NCBI RefSeq assembly: GCF_016756595.1
Contig: NZ_AP023257.1
Span: 1,876,001 to 1,940,000 of the forward strand
DNA: 64,000 nucleotides
Origin: Mesorhizobium sp. L-2-11
GTDB taxonomy: Bacteria; Pseudomonadota; Alphaproteobacteria; Rhizobiales; Rhizobiaceae
Reading direction: 5' to 3'
The notes under the pieces are model-generated. The model was not told the DNA's origin. It saw nothing but the letters and a program-made list of their open reading frames with translations, and ran no database searches. The stretch's first letter is position 1. Every line of letters begins with the position of its first letter. The translations under genes and the position numbers were made by a program. Below are positions 16,588 to 25,195 of the stretch, piece by piece.

Positions 16588-18228
16588 ATGGCAAACCAGA
16601 AGCCGCAAGGCTCATCAATCAGTATGTTCGCGCTCGCCGCCGCGTGCGCCTGGGGTGCTTGGAGCGTTCCGAATGAAGCCGGCCAGTGGTTCCTGGGTGC
16701 GTCCAGCACCCTTGCGCTGATTGCTGGCGCTGACCGGCGGCGGGCCGAGCAGGACCGTGAGCGCAAGCGGCGTGCGGCCGAGACGCCAAGCGGCGTCTAT
16801 GGCACGGCGTCGTTCATGACGCCGGAAGAGGCGAAGCGCGCCGGGCTCACCAATCCGGCCGGACTGTTCCTCGGCGCGCTCAACGGCATGATGCTGTTCC
16901 ACACGGGGAAGGCGCACGGGCTCGTTGTGGCCCCGGCCCGGTCGGGCAAAGGCATCAACGCGGTCATCCCGAATCTGCTGCATTCGCAGGGAAGCGTTTG
17001 CGTCGTCGACCCTAAGGGCGAGCTGGCCGGTGTGACGGCCCGGCACCGGCGGAAAACCTTCGGCCAGAAAGTGATCATCCTGAACCCGTGGGGCCTTCAT
17101 GGCCTGCCGCAGCACCGGTTCAACCCGCTCGCCGATCTCGTCGACCTGTACGAAGACCACGCGGCCAGGCGCGGCCTGACCGAAGAGGTAGCGGCGCTCG
17201 CGCTTCAGCTCATCCCCGAGCCGGAGGACGCACGGAACAAATTCTTCCGGGAAGGCAGCCGCAAGCTGCTGCGGGCCTTCATGCTGCATTTTTGCAGCCG
17301 CCGGCAACCGGACCGCTGCACGCTGCCGGAGCTGTGGCGCGTGCTTCAGAATGCAACCCGACTCGATGCGACGCTGGTGGAGATGGCGGGTTCCGACGCG
17401 CTCGGCGGCATCATTGCAGACCTTGCCGACGACATTGCCCGCACCGTCGAAAAGAATCCCGAAACCTTTCAGAGCTTCATCGAAGGAGCGACGCAGGCCG
17501 TGTCGATTTTCGACCCGGCCGGCTGGCTCGCGGACAGCGTCGCGGCCTCGGACTTCTCCTTCGCTGAAATGAAAACCGGCAAGGTCAGCGTCTATCTCGT
17601 CATCCCGCCGGACCGGGTGGCGACGCATGGGGCGTGGCTTGGCCTTTTGACGCGGCAGGCTATTGCGGCTGTGGCGCGCCAGCCCGGCAATAGTCCGGTT
17701 CTCTTCATGCTCGATGAGTTCGCCAACATGGGCAAGCTCGCGGGCCTGTCGGAAAGCCTGACGCTGCTTCCGGGGCTGGGCGTGCGCGTCTGGATTATCG
17801 TCCAGTCGCTCGACCAGCTGCGGGCCGTCTATGGGCGCGAGGCAACCAACACCATCCTCTCACAGGCCGAAGTCCAACAGTATTTTGCAGTCCAGGACCA
17901 CGGACTCGCGAAGATGCTTTCGGACGCGCTCGGCCAGCGGACGGTGAAGACGCTTTCCATCAATCTTGGCCGCAAGGAAGACGACGACCCCGGCGAAAGC
18001 CGCAGCGAAGCGGCGCGGCCCCTCATGACCGCCGATGAAATTCGCATGATGGGGAAGAGCGAGCAAATCCTGCTTATCCAGTCGCTGCCGCCCATACGGG
18101 CGCAGCGGGTGCCGTTCTGGTCGGTGGCTCCTTGGTGTGACTGGGCAGCGGCGAATCCGGTTGAAGGCTCTCATCCGCGCCCCGAGCCATCTTTCACCCT
18201 TAACTACCGGGAGAAGCGCCATGACTGA
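16588..18228 (+). CDS. Type IV secretion coupling protein (VirD4/TraG family)
   Basis: A 546-residue coupling ATPase that links the relaxosome to a conjugative pore. It has Walker A (APARSGKG, residues 115-122), the VirD4 motif VVDPKGELAGVTARHRR, Walker B (VLFMLDEFANMG) and a downstream RVWIIVQSLDQL motif. One or two N-terminal hydrophobic segments (residues ~10-50) should anchor it in the inner membrane. The ATG at 16588 gives the expected short N-terminus. No other type IV secretion genes are in the window, so the element is likely mobilised by a helper system. Confidence 0.9.
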   Translation: MANQKPQGSSISMFALAAACAWGAWSVPNEAGQWFLGASSTLALIAGADRRRAEQDRERKRRAAETPSGVYGTASFMTPEEAKRAGLTNPAGLFLGALNGMMLFHTGKAHGLVVAPARSGKGINAVIPNLLHSQGSVCVVDPKGELAGVTARHRRKTFGQKVIILNPWGLHGLPQHRFNPLADLVDLYEDHAARRGLTEEVAALALQLIPEPEDARNKFFREGSRKLLRAFMLHFCSRRQPDRCTLPELWRVLQNATRLDATLVEMAGSDALGGIIADLADDIARTVEKNPETFQSFIEGATQAVSIFDPAGWLADSVAASDFSFAEMKTGKVSVYLVIPPDRVATHGAWLGLLTRQAIAAVARQPGNSPVLFMLDEFANMGKLAGLSESLTLLPGLGVRVWIIVQSLDQLRAVYGREATNTILSQAEVQQYFAVQDHGLAKMLSDALGQRTVKTLSINLGRKEDDDPGESRSEAARPLMTADEIRMMGKSEQILLIQSLPPIRAQRVPFWSVAPWCDWAAANPVEGSHPRPEPSFTLNYREKRHD

Positions 18229-18532
18229 CCGCAAGGACTATGAAGTCACCGTCACCTCGCCCGGCCGCAAGGATAGCTCCCCCGAATGGGAAAGGCGGCT
18301 GTACAGCATCGCCGAGAGGCTGGACGCCTGCCTCGGTGTTCGCTTCTGGACGATAGCCGGGCTGGTGCTGGTCAGCCTTGTCGCCGGCACCCCGCACATC
18401 CTCGTCCAGTATCAGTGCTATGGGCGCTGCGGCCCGACAGCGACCGAGTTGAACTGTCAGTATTACGGAATTCGGGGCTGGAAAACTGCCGAACCGTCGG
18501 CGGGCAAATGCCAGCGGATTCGGCTGCTGTAG
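18221..18532 (+). CDS. Small membrane protein beside the coupling protein
   Basis: A 103-residue protein with one hydrophobic segment (about residues 43-62, FWTIAGLVLVSLVAGTPHIL) and four cysteines in the following C-terminal part. Its ATG overlaps the coupling-protein stop by 8 bases. With a cytoplasmic N-terminus and a periplasmic cysteine-rich tail it could assist the coupling protein. I recognise no family. Confidence 0.65.
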   Translation: MTDRKDYEVTVTSPGRKDSSPEWERRLYSIAERLDACLGVRFWTIAGLVLVSLVAGTPHILVQYQCYGRCGPTATELNCQYYGIRGWKTAEPSAGKCQRIRLL

Positions 18533-18536
18533 TCAT

Positions 18537-18791
18537 CTAGATGCCGAACTCGTCGGCGGCAGATTGGTAGGCTTCGAGGAGATCAACCTCGTTCATGGGC
18601 GTCTTCTCCGGAACCACGAGAACCCGGCCGGTGATGGAAATGCCGGCCGGGATATAGAGCACTAGGCCGCCCTTGGGCGATATGGTGGCGGTGCCGACGC
18701 GGTGCGCCTTGTGACGCTTCTGGCCCTTGTACTCGAAGTTCTCGAAAACGATCAGGTCATAACGCTCCGAAACTCTCTGCCTCCCTTTCAT
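18537..18791 (-). CDS. Small hypothetical protein
   Basis: An 84-residue basic-to-acidic protein (MKGRQRVSERYDLIVFENFE) with predicted beta strands and no membrane segment. It is convergent with the membrane protein and divergent from the secreted propeller gene. The codon use matches its neighbours. Function unknown. Confidence 0.55.
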   Translation of the reverse strand: MKGRQRVSERYDLIVFENFEYKGQKRHKAHRVGTATISPKGGLVLYIPAGISITGRVLVVPEKTPMNEVDLLEAYQSAADEFGI

Positions 18792-18843
18792 AAAACATTC
18801 CTTCTGTATTTTTTAATAAAGGTAAGTGTATCATTAAACAGGA

Positions 18844-21189
18844 ATGAAACATCGTAAGTATTTATTTTCGATATTGCTTTTCTTTTTTCTCGCGATTCCC
18901 GGAATTGCGCAGGCGGCGTGCATCAATCCCGCTGGTGAGGCGGGCGCGGTCGCCTTTGATGGTGGCAGTGCCGCCATGCAGTATTGCAATGGCTCAGACT
19001 GGATTGCGTTTCCGAAGGGACCTGGCGCGGCCTGCTACATCGGCTCATGGACTGCACGCACGGTAGCGTCAGGCGATTGGTATTCCATCACCTACGGCAA
19101 CGGCCTGTTCGTTGCGGTTGCGTATAGCGGCACAAATCAGGTGATGACCTCGCCGGACGGGATTAACTGGACAGCGCGCGCGGCACCGGAAGCGAACCAG
19201 TGGTATTCGGTCACGTACGGCAACGGGCTGTTCGTTGCGGTTTCGCAAGACGGCACCAACCGGGTTATGACGTCCTCGGACGGCATCACATGGACCGCAC
19301 GCGCTGCGGCGGAGGCGAACTGGTGGCGAGGAGTCGCCTACGGTAACGGTCTGTTCGTTGCGGTGGCAAGAAACGGCACGAATCAGGTGATGACGTCGCC
19401 GGACGGGATTAACTGGACAGCGCGCACGGCGGCTGAGGCGAACTTATGGCAGGCAGTCGCCTACGGAAACGGGCAGTTTGTTGCGATTACGGGCAACGGC
19501 GGCGGCAGCGTCATGACGTCTCCAGACGGGATCACATGGACGGCACGCACGGTAGCGTCAGGCGGGTGGTATTCCGTCACCTACGGTAACGGTCTGTTCG
19601 TTGCGGTGGCGAACGTGGGCACCAACCGCGTGATGACCTCGCCGGACGGCATCACATGGACCGCGCGCACGGCGTCTGAGGCGAACCCGTGGGCCTCCGT
19701 TACCTACGGCAACGGGCTCTTCGTGGCGGTGGCGGTGAGCGGTACAAATCAGGTGATGACCTCGCCGGATGGGATTAACTGGACAGCGCGCACGGCGCCG
19801 GAAGCGAACCAGTGGCAGGCAGTCACCTACGGCAACGGATCGTTCGCGGCTGTGGCGGTCAACGGCACGAACAGGTTGATGGCGACGGATTGCGGGGCCT
19901 CCGCCCCGGACCACGGCTACTTGGTTGCCACAGATTTCGCTCTCACGTTTCCGGATGCAAATTTCGGCGCTCTTGCCGGCGCGAACGCCGCCTGCCTCAC
20001 GCATCTGCAGTCAGCAAACTGGCTCGGTAAGTCAGATGCGGTTGCGGCCGGCCAGCTCCATGCCGCCAATGTGCAGGCATGGCTGTGCGATGACAGTACC
20101 TGTCAGGACATGGAGCCGGGGGCAGACTACCGCCTTGCGACAACTTACCATCCGACAGCAGGCGGGTACACGGCGACAGCGACGGCCAGCGGCTACTACC
20201 CGGACGACGGTCTGTTGTGGGACACGCCAGATGCCTTCAACGACTTTCATTGGATCATATCCGGGCGCACCAGCAGCAATCAGCCTGCGACCGGCTTGAC
20301 GTGCAGCAACTGGACATCCGGATCGACTGCTAACAACACCAATTTTGGCGTTACGGATACTGGCTACTATCCTGAGCGTCTTGCCAAGTTTACGGACCAA
20401 TGCGGGGCGACCACCGTAATGTGCATGGTGCATCTTCAGCCGGCCTGTACCGGTCCTGACGGGATGGCCGGCAGTATGATCTTCAACGCCGACTATCGGG
20501 TCGCGCAATGGTGCGATGGCTCAAACTGGTGGCGGATGGGACCGCTTAACCCGCCGGGGCCGAACGACGGCTGCACAGCACCGGTGCAAGAAGGCGGAAC
20601 ACTAGTCTTCAACGAAGAGTACCGGGTTCTGCAATACTGCGACGGCGACACCTGGAGATTCATCGGCAGAATGCCCTGTACCGCATGCGGGGGAGCCCCT
20701 GACAAGAAGGTGGTTTTCTACACACTTAGCGAGTTCTCAGGGCACAGTATTGGCGGCGTCGCCGGTGCAGATGCCATTTGCCAGGACCGGGCCAACAAAG
20801 CAGGACTGGTCGGCACCTATAAAGCGTGGATCGCAGGCTCTGATCCTGCGAGCGCGCCGGCAACGCGCTTCATCCATTCGCCCGTTCCCTACGTGCGCGT
20901 GGATGGTATCGTGGTGGCCGACAATTGGACCGATCTAATCGATGGGTCACTGGATAATTCCATTGGCTCCGAAACGGGTTACTTGCCGCCCAGTGCGAAC
21001 GGCGTGCGAACGAACGTTGCCACGGACGGAACTCAGGCTGGGTCAGCGCCAACTGACCACTGTAGTGATTGGTCCGCAAGTGGAACTGGGCGCATCGGCC
21101 ATCGAACCCAAATAGACTCCGACTGGACAGACTATCTGTCGTCATACAATTGCGCGGCGGCTAGTAGACTATACTGCTTTGAGCAATGA
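18844..21189 (+). CDS. Secreted propeller/lectin-like surface protein
   Basis: A 781-residue exported protein. Residues 1-25 are an AT-rich-encoded signal peptide ending AQAA. A short module (C..PAGEAGAVAFDGGSAAMQYCNGSDW) follows. Then come seven ~40-residue repeats with the Asp-box motif S-P-D-G-I-x-W and YGNGLFVAVA, which could close a seven-bladed beta-propeller. After that are a lectin-like region, two more YRVxQxCDG modules (near GSMIFNADYRVAQWCDG and GTLVFNEEYRVLQYCDG) and a C-terminal DUF1554/C-type-lectin-like domain (FYTLSEFSGHSIGGVAGADA to SRLYCFEQ). It is probably a surface adhesin or receptor-binding cargo protein. It is not needed for mobility. Confidence 0.7.
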   Translation: MKHRKYLFSILLFFFLAIPGIAQAACINPAGEAGAVAFDGGSAAMQYCNGSDWIAFPKGPGAACYIGSWTARTVASGDWYSITYGNGLFVAVAYSGTNQVMTSPDGINWTARAAPEANQWYSVTYGNGLFVAVSQDGTNRVMTSSDGITWTARAAAEANWWRGVAYGNGLFVAVARNGTNQVMTSPDGINWTARTAAEANLWQAVAYGNGQFVAITGNGGGSVMTSPDGITWTARTVASGGWYSVTYGNGLFVAVANVGTNRVMTSPDGITWTARTASEANPWASVTYGNGLFVAVAVSGTNQVMTSPDGINWTARTAPEANQWQAVTYGNGSFAAVAVNGTNRLMATDCGASAPDHGYLVATDFALTFPDANFGALAGANAACLTHLQSANWLGKSDAVAAGQLHAANVQAWLCDDSTCQDMEPGADYRLATTYHPTAGGYTATATASGYYPDDGLLWDTPDAFNDFHWIISGRTSSNQPATGLTCSNWTSGSTANNTNFGVTDTGYYPERLAKFTDQCGATTVMCMVHLQPACTGPDGMAGSMIFNADYRVAQWCDGSNWWRMGPLNPPGPNDGCTAPVQEGGTLVFNEEYRVLQYCDGDTWRFIGRMPCTACGGAPDKKVVFYTLSEFSGHSIGGVAGADAICQDRANKAGLVGTYKAWIAGSDPASAPATRFIHSPVPYVRVDGIVVADNWTDLIDGSLDNSIGSETGYLPPSANGVRTNVATDGTQAGSAPTDHCSDWSASGTGRIGHRTQIDSDWTDYLSSYNCAAASRLYCFEQ
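19045..19893 (+). repeat. Seven tandem ~120-bp repeats inside the propeller gene
   Basis: Each unit encodes WTAR-x-(A/T)..., a W-x-(S/A)-V-x-YGNG-x-F-(V/A)A(V/I) strand pair and (V/L)M(T/A)SPDGI. Neighbouring units are also close at the DNA level, so copy number could change by slippage or recombination. Confidence 0.85.
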
Positions 21190-21224
21190 TCTTGAATAGG
21201 CACTCCTATTTGCGCGGCTTACTC

Positions 21225-21569
21225 TCAGAAGAGCGCAAGTTGTTTGTCGGCGGGGTCTTTGATGCCGTAGACGAGCCGCGCCATAGCGATGCTGCTCTTG
21301 CCCTCAAAGGTCGGCTTCATGATGACGTGGTTGTGGACGCCCCATGAAATCCAGATCTTCAGGCCGGCACCCTGAAACGTCAGGTCCAGCGTATCGGGTC
21401 CACCGGAGCCGCCGAAGATGCCCAACTCGAAGGTGAGCGCTTCGGCCAGTTCGGCGTCGGTCATGCCGAGCACGGCGCGTTCGGCCCATCGTTCTTTCGA
21501 GCGGGAAAAGCCGCCGGTCGCGCGCATGAAGCCTTCGCGCCGGTCGGCGTCGGTGAGGGGACGGGTCAT
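21225..21569 (-). CDS. Hypothetical protein of a three-gene element operon
   Basis: A 114-residue protein (MTRPLTDADRREGFMRATGG). Its ATG overlaps the stop of the upstream 69-residue gene (ATGA). The C-terminal half is predicted beta-rich. No family recognised. It is the last gene of an operon that starts under a structured leader near 22,122-22,166. Confidence 0.6.
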   Translation of the reverse strand: MTRPLTDADRREGFMRATGGFSRSKERWAERAVLGMTDAELAEALTFELGIFGGSGGPDTLDLTFQGAGLKIWISWGVHNHVIMKPTFEGKSSIAMARLVYGIKDPADKQLALF

Positions 21570-21775
21570 TGCTCGTCCTCACTTTCAGCGTCGAAGTACA
21601 TTTCGGCGAGGCGGTCGCACGTGGCGAAGTCGATGTTGGCTGCCACGCAAAAGTGCTTCAGGTCGGCGAGCAGGTCGGAGACGGCTTCCTGACCGTATGT
21701 GGGACTGTCACCCCGGCTCCAGGCGGCGCGCGCCAGCGCGGCGCGGGCGGTTTCGACATGGGAATGCTTGCGCAT
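21566..21775 (-). CDS. Small hypothetical protein of the same operon
   Basis: A 69-residue, mostly helical, acidic-tailed protein (MRKHSHVETARAALARAAWS). Second gene of the operon, 31 bases after the previous stop and overlapping the next start. Small helical proteins of this kind are common in rhizobial mobile elements. Function unknown. Confidence 0.6.
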   Translation of the reverse strand: MRKHSHVETARAALARAAWSRGDSPTYGQEAVSDLLADLKHFCVAANIDFATCDRLAEMYFDAESEDEQ

Positions 21776-21806
21776 GATGTTGTCCTCCGAGCGGTGGGAG
21801 GGGCGC

Positions 21807-22040
21807 TTACGCGCCCGCTCCGTTGTTATTTTCGCTCGGATGGCGGAGGACGATGCGCCCGCCGTTTACCGGCACCAGGTCGAGCTGAAGGGTCAGGCCC
21901 TCGCCGTCCTGATGCGTCCAGGCCGCGCCGATGCGGGTCCAGAAGGCTTTGTCCTCGTTTCCGGCGACGTGCCAGGCGATGTAGGCCGGACTGCGGGTTT
22001 CGCGGGCGGGGCGGCGGTTCTGCTTTTCATTGCGTGCCAT
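21807..22040 (-). CDS. Small hypothetical protein under a structured leader
   Basis: A 77-residue protein (MARNEKQNRRPARETRSPAY) with a basic N-terminus and a likely beta-rich remainder (GEGLTLQLDLVPVNGGRIVL). The ATG at 22040 follows an AAAGGAG ribosome-binding site, and the leader word CAAGCGAAAGGAG recurs in front of the gene at 22,659. It is the first gene of a three-gene operon. Upstream in-frame codons to 22112 are not used. Confidence 0.65.
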   Translation of the reverse strand: MARNEKQNRRPARETRSPAYIAWHVAGNEDKAFWTRIGAAWTHQDGEGLTLQLDLVPVNGGRIVLRHPSENNNGAGA

Positions 22041-22121
22041 GATGTAAGCTCCTTTCGCTTGGGGTTTCTCGACACGCTGACCTTCAGAGCGGGCTTCGAG
22101 CCGCAAATGCACCGCAGGGAA

Positions 22122-22166
22122 ACAGGCAACACGGGAGCGCAGCGAACGGAGCGGGCAGCCTGTTGC
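22122..22166 (-). ncRNA. Structured leader motif, copy A (radC-RNA-like)
   Basis: On the minus-strand transcript, ACAGGC pairs with GCCTGT around a core with conserved TGCCCGCTCC and GCTCCCGTGTT. It lies 82 bases before the start codon at 22040. Copies B and C have the same core and spacing but different, still complementary outer stems. Assignment to the radC RNA class, known upstream of element DNA-methylase and antirestriction genes, is an inference from context. Confidence 0.55.
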
Positions 22167-22658
22167 ATCGGCGGCGTGCTCGCTCAGGTTCAGGCGTGAT
22201 CAGTCGAGCAAAACCCAAAGCGGATGGAACGCGCGATCATCATCTGAAGGCACGGCAACGGCAGAGCCGCCGCCGCGATCCGCGAAATCATGACCTGCAC
22301 GCGGGCGGAGCGTTGGCGGCGTCTTCGTCGCGGAACAGAAAGCCCTTCGGCCCGATTCTGATTTGGTGCGGTGCCGGGGCATCGGGAACGCCAAGCGAAC
22401 CCGGCATGATCTTAATGCCGGTTACCGGAGGAAGCGGCTCGGAGTCGGCGCAATCCGCCGGTGCGATAATATAACTTACGGAAAATAGGGCACAGGGCGG
22501 CAATCAAATCAACGATTTGGCAGGCACCGGCGCATTCGCATTTTCCAGATGCCGTGCGACCACGCGTTCCGCTCGTGCAGCGTGACCAGCTTGTGGCCAC
22601 GACCGGCGGCGGTCTAGCCCGCATAACGGATGCAGCTCAAGCGAAAGGAGTTGCACCG
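22167..22658. other. Gene-poor region between divergent element genes
   Basis: About 490 bases. A minus-strand frame around 22288-22480 reads like protein (SYIIAPADCADSEPLPPV) but has no good start codon or ribosome-binding site, so I leave it uncalled. Promoters for the divergent genes should lie here. Confidence 0.35.
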
Positions 22659-23219
22659 ATGACAAATGAACCGACCACACATTCCGCCGGTCTCGAACTG
22701 AGCGAGGATTTCGTAAATCGTGCTGTGGCGCTGCGCGGCGGCAAGAATCTCGACGGCGCGTTCCTGATGGACCTGCTGGAAGCCGGTCTTGCCATCATGG
22801 AGCTGTCTCAGGGCCATCACAATGAGCGCTGCACCAACCCAAAATGCAACGGTTGCCGTCTTCAGATGCCGGAACCCTCGCCGACGGTCATGGTGGAGTT
22901 TGCCGAGCTTCATGCCCAGCTGGACAGAGTGGCCGAAAATGCGGCGGACGGACAAAATCCGCAGCGGGCCATTACCTTGCAGGTCTCGGACGCGAGCCTG
23001 ATTTTCATGGCCTGGCTCGACCGCCTCATCGAGAGCCGCATTCAGGGGAGCCTGCGCGTCGTCGGCCCCGCCATCGATATCGACAGGCAGGCCGATTTCG
23101 ACCGCGCCGGGCGGTATCTGGCAAACCTTCTGGTCGGCAACCTGGAAGACCAGTTGGCGGAATTCATCGAGGGGCGGCATCCCCTGCTCTTTCCGCCGCG
23201 CAGGGCGAAGGCGAGCTGA
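22659..23219 (+). CDS. Hypothetical protein with a CxxxxCxxC-like motif
   Basis: A 186-residue protein starting at the ATG at 22659, which has GAAAGGAG eight bases upstream. The N-terminal half contains CTNPKCNGCRLQ, a possible metal site, and the rest is helical (SDASLIFMAWLDRLIESRI). I do not recognise the family. It is a single gene ending at a strong bidirectional hairpin. Confidence 0.65.
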   Translation: MTNEPTTHSAGLELSEDFVNRAVALRGGKNLDGAFLMDLLEAGLAIMELSQGHHNERCTNPKCNGCRLQMPEPSPTVMVEFAELHAQLDRVAENAADGQNPQRAITLQVSDASLIFMAWLDRLIESRIQGSLRVVGPAIDIDRQADFDRAGRYLANLLVGNLEDQLAEFIEGRHPLLFPPRRAKAS

Positions 23220-23244
23220 GAAGCTGCCGCATCTACTGAACAAA

Positions 23245-23275
23245 GAAACGGGCCGGCTTATCGCCGGCCCGTTTC
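23245..23275. terminator. Bidirectional hairpin terminator
   Basis: A perfect 13-bp stem (GAAACGGGCCGGC / GCCGGCCCGTTTC) with a 5-base loop between two converging genes. The AAAC/GTTT ends give short A and T tracts on both sides. Confidence 0.7.
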
Positions 23276-23285
23276 GCGTTGGGGA

Positions 23286-23651
23286 CTACCACCACGACGA
23301 GTAAAAGACCGTGAGTCCCTCGGCGATGGCATTGCGGGCCTTGGCGATGAAGCGAAGGTCGTCCTCGATTTCGGAGCCGTCGCTCTCGCCGAAAAAGAAG
23401 CCGGACGTCGGTGGCAGGCTGCGAGAACGGATGTCGGATTCGAGCCGGTCCAGGTCTTCGCGCGTCAGCAGTAGATTGACACAGTTGAACGATGTGTCTT
23501 GCCCGCCTTTCTCGCGGTACAGGCGTTCCATCCAGCCGTGCAGGTTGGGATGTTTGCGCCAGTAGTGCAATTCGCCGTAGTTCGCGACCTCGAAGTCCAC
23601 GGCGGTTGCCGGTGCGTCGAACAAGAAGTGAGCGTACATATCCAGTCCCAT
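23286..23651 (-). CDS. Conserved element protein (MGLDMYAH type)
   Basis: A 121-residue protein beginning MGLDMYAHFLFDAP. Proteins with this start and the pattern LHYWRKHPNLHGWMERLY ... FNCVNLLLTREDLDRLE occur widely in phages and mobile elements and are sometimes labelled phosphoglycerate kinase without good reason. The ATG at 23651 follows AAAGGAAAG. It sits under the third copy of the structured leader. Function unknown. Confidence 0.7.
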   Translation of the reverse strand: MGLDMYAHFLFDAPATAVDFEVANYGELHYWRKHPNLHGWMERLYREKGGQDTSFNCVNLLLTREDLDRLESDIRSRSLPPTSGFFFGESDGSEIEDDLRFIAKARNAIAEGLTVFYSSWW

Positions 23652-23727
23652 TGTCTTTCCTTTCGTTCGTTGTTGATCGTCCCGAAGGACGCGGACGAAA
23701 GGCCGGGCGGCATGGGCTGCCGCCGTC

Positions 23728-23776
23728 ATAGTCAACACGGTCCGCCCCTTGGCGGGGTGGTGCGGGCGGACCATTG
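23728..23776 (-). ncRNA. Structured leader motif, copy C (radC-RNA-like)
   Basis: On the minus-strand RNA, AUGGUC pairs with GACUAU, including one G-U wobble that would be a mismatch on the other strand. This supports an RNA read in gene direction. The core has CGCCCGC and CCGUGUU with an internal CCCC/GGGG hairpin. It lies 77 bases before the start codon at 23651. Confidence 0.5.
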
Positions 23777-23944
23777 AAGGGCAAAGCGCCGTCCGGCAGG
23801 ACAGCGGAATTTCCGAGGGCTACAACGAACGGAAGATGCCAAGGGCTGGCGTTGCCTGTTGGCCCACGAAGCGGCCATAAAAGCGGACATCCGAACGGCC
23901 GAGAACCACTGGCTTATGGCATAAGCGCATGGTATTGTTGATGG

Positions 23945-25183
23945 ATGAGCGATAGTAAAACGGACATAAAAGCGGACATGGAAGCGGCGCTATCTGACCG
24001 GGGGGAAGCCATCGGCCTGATGGAGCCCATGCTGGTCGGGGAGTCTTCCACGCGCCGCACGGCCGTCACCGACCTGGCGATTGAACTGGCAAGCCGCTCA
24101 GCGGGTTTCCGGCGCAGCTTGCCGGACGGCGTTACGGCGGCGCTTGCGCAGCTCGTTCGTGCCATGAACTGCTACTACAGCAATCTCATTGAAGGGCACG
24201 ACACGCACCCGGTCGACATAGAGCGCGCGCTGAAGGATGACTACAGCGCCGATGCCAAGAAGCGTGACCTCCAGCTCGAAGCCAAGGCACACATTGCCGT
24301 GCAGCAATGGATTGATGCCGGCGGGCTGGACGGCCGCGCGGTCACCGTGGACGGGTTGCGCGAGATACACGGGAGGTTCTGCGAATTGCTGCCCGAGGCG
24401 ATGCTTTGGGCAGCGAACCCCGACACGGGCGAGCGCATGAAGGTCGTGCCCGGCGCGTTACGCGATAGCGATGTCAAGGTTGGGAGGCATGTGGCGATCA
24501 GCCCAGGCGCGGTCGGGCGGTTCCTGACCCGGTTCGAGCAAGCCTATAGCCGCCTCGGCAGGACCGACACGATCCTTTCTGCGGCTGGAGCGCACCATCG
24601 CCTGTTATGGATTCACCCGTTCCTCGACGGCAACGGTCGCGTCGCAAGGCTCATGTCCTATGCCATTCTGCGGGAGGCGCTCGACACCGGCGGCATATGG
24701 TCCATTGCGCGCGGGCTTGCGCGGAATGTCGACCGTTACAAGGCGCATCTGGCTGATTGCGACCAGCCGCGCCGGAACGATCTCGATGGCCGGGGCACGC
24801 TTAGCGAACAAGCGCTCGCGAGCTTCACGCGGTTCTTCCTCGAGACCTGCATCGATCAGGTGGCATTCATGGAAGAATTGGTCCAGCCGAACAGGCTGCG
24901 CGACCGCATTCTAATATGGACTGAGGAAGAAATCCGCGCCGATAAGCTCCCGCCGAAATCGGGGGCGGTTCTGGAAGCTGTTTTGTTCCGAGGCGACCTG
25001 CCCAGAGGGGAGGTCACCGCGCTGCTGGGCACGGGCGAGCGTCAGGCGCGCCGCATCACATCCGCTCTGCTCGACCGAGAGGTGCTGACCTCGGAAAGCA
25101 GCCGTGCGCCGCTGCGGCTGAACTTTCCAGCTAAGCTCGCCTCGCGCTGGATGCCAGGCCTGTTCCCGGAGCAGGTCGGATAG
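23945..25183 (+). CDS. Fic-family AMP-transferase with self-inhibition motif
   Basis: A 412-residue Fic protein, expected to transfer AMP from ATP to a protein hydroxyl. The catalytic motif HPFLDGNGR is at residues 224-232. An N-terminal inhibitory motif SNLIEG (residues 79-84, S-x-x-x-E-G) marks it as a class II, self-regulated Fic. The C-terminal ~70 residues look like a winged helix (LLGTGERQARRITSALLDRE). It stands alone on the plus strand, convergent with the Abi_C gene 12 bases away. It could be a self-contained toxin or a regulator. The target is unknown. Confidence 0.88.
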   Translation: MSDSKTDIKADMEAALSDRGEAIGLMEPMLVGESSTRRTAVTDLAIELASRSAGFRRSLPDGVTAALAQLVRAMNCYYSNLIEGHDTHPVDIERALKDDYSADAKKRDLQLEAKAHIAVQQWIDAGGLDGRAVTVDGLREIHGRFCELLPEAMLWAANPDTGERMKVVPGALRDSDVKVGRHVAISPGAVGRFLTRFEQAYSRLGRTDTILSAAGAHHRLLWIHPFLDGNGRVARLMSYAILREALDTGGIWSIARGLARNVDRYKAHLADCDQPRRNDLDGRGTLSEQALASFTRFFLETCIDQVAFMEELVQPNRLRDRILIWTEEEIRADKLPPKSGAVLEAVLFRGDLPRGEVTALLGTGERQARRITSALLDREVLTSESSRAPLRLNFPAKLASRWMPGLFPEQVG

Positions 25184-25195
25184 CGGCGTCGCTGG

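Noticed and set aside
22288..22503. Minus-strand 71-codon frame in the element
   Set aside because: It reads like protein in places but lacks a usable start and ribosome-binding site. Left as a note under the intergenic region.
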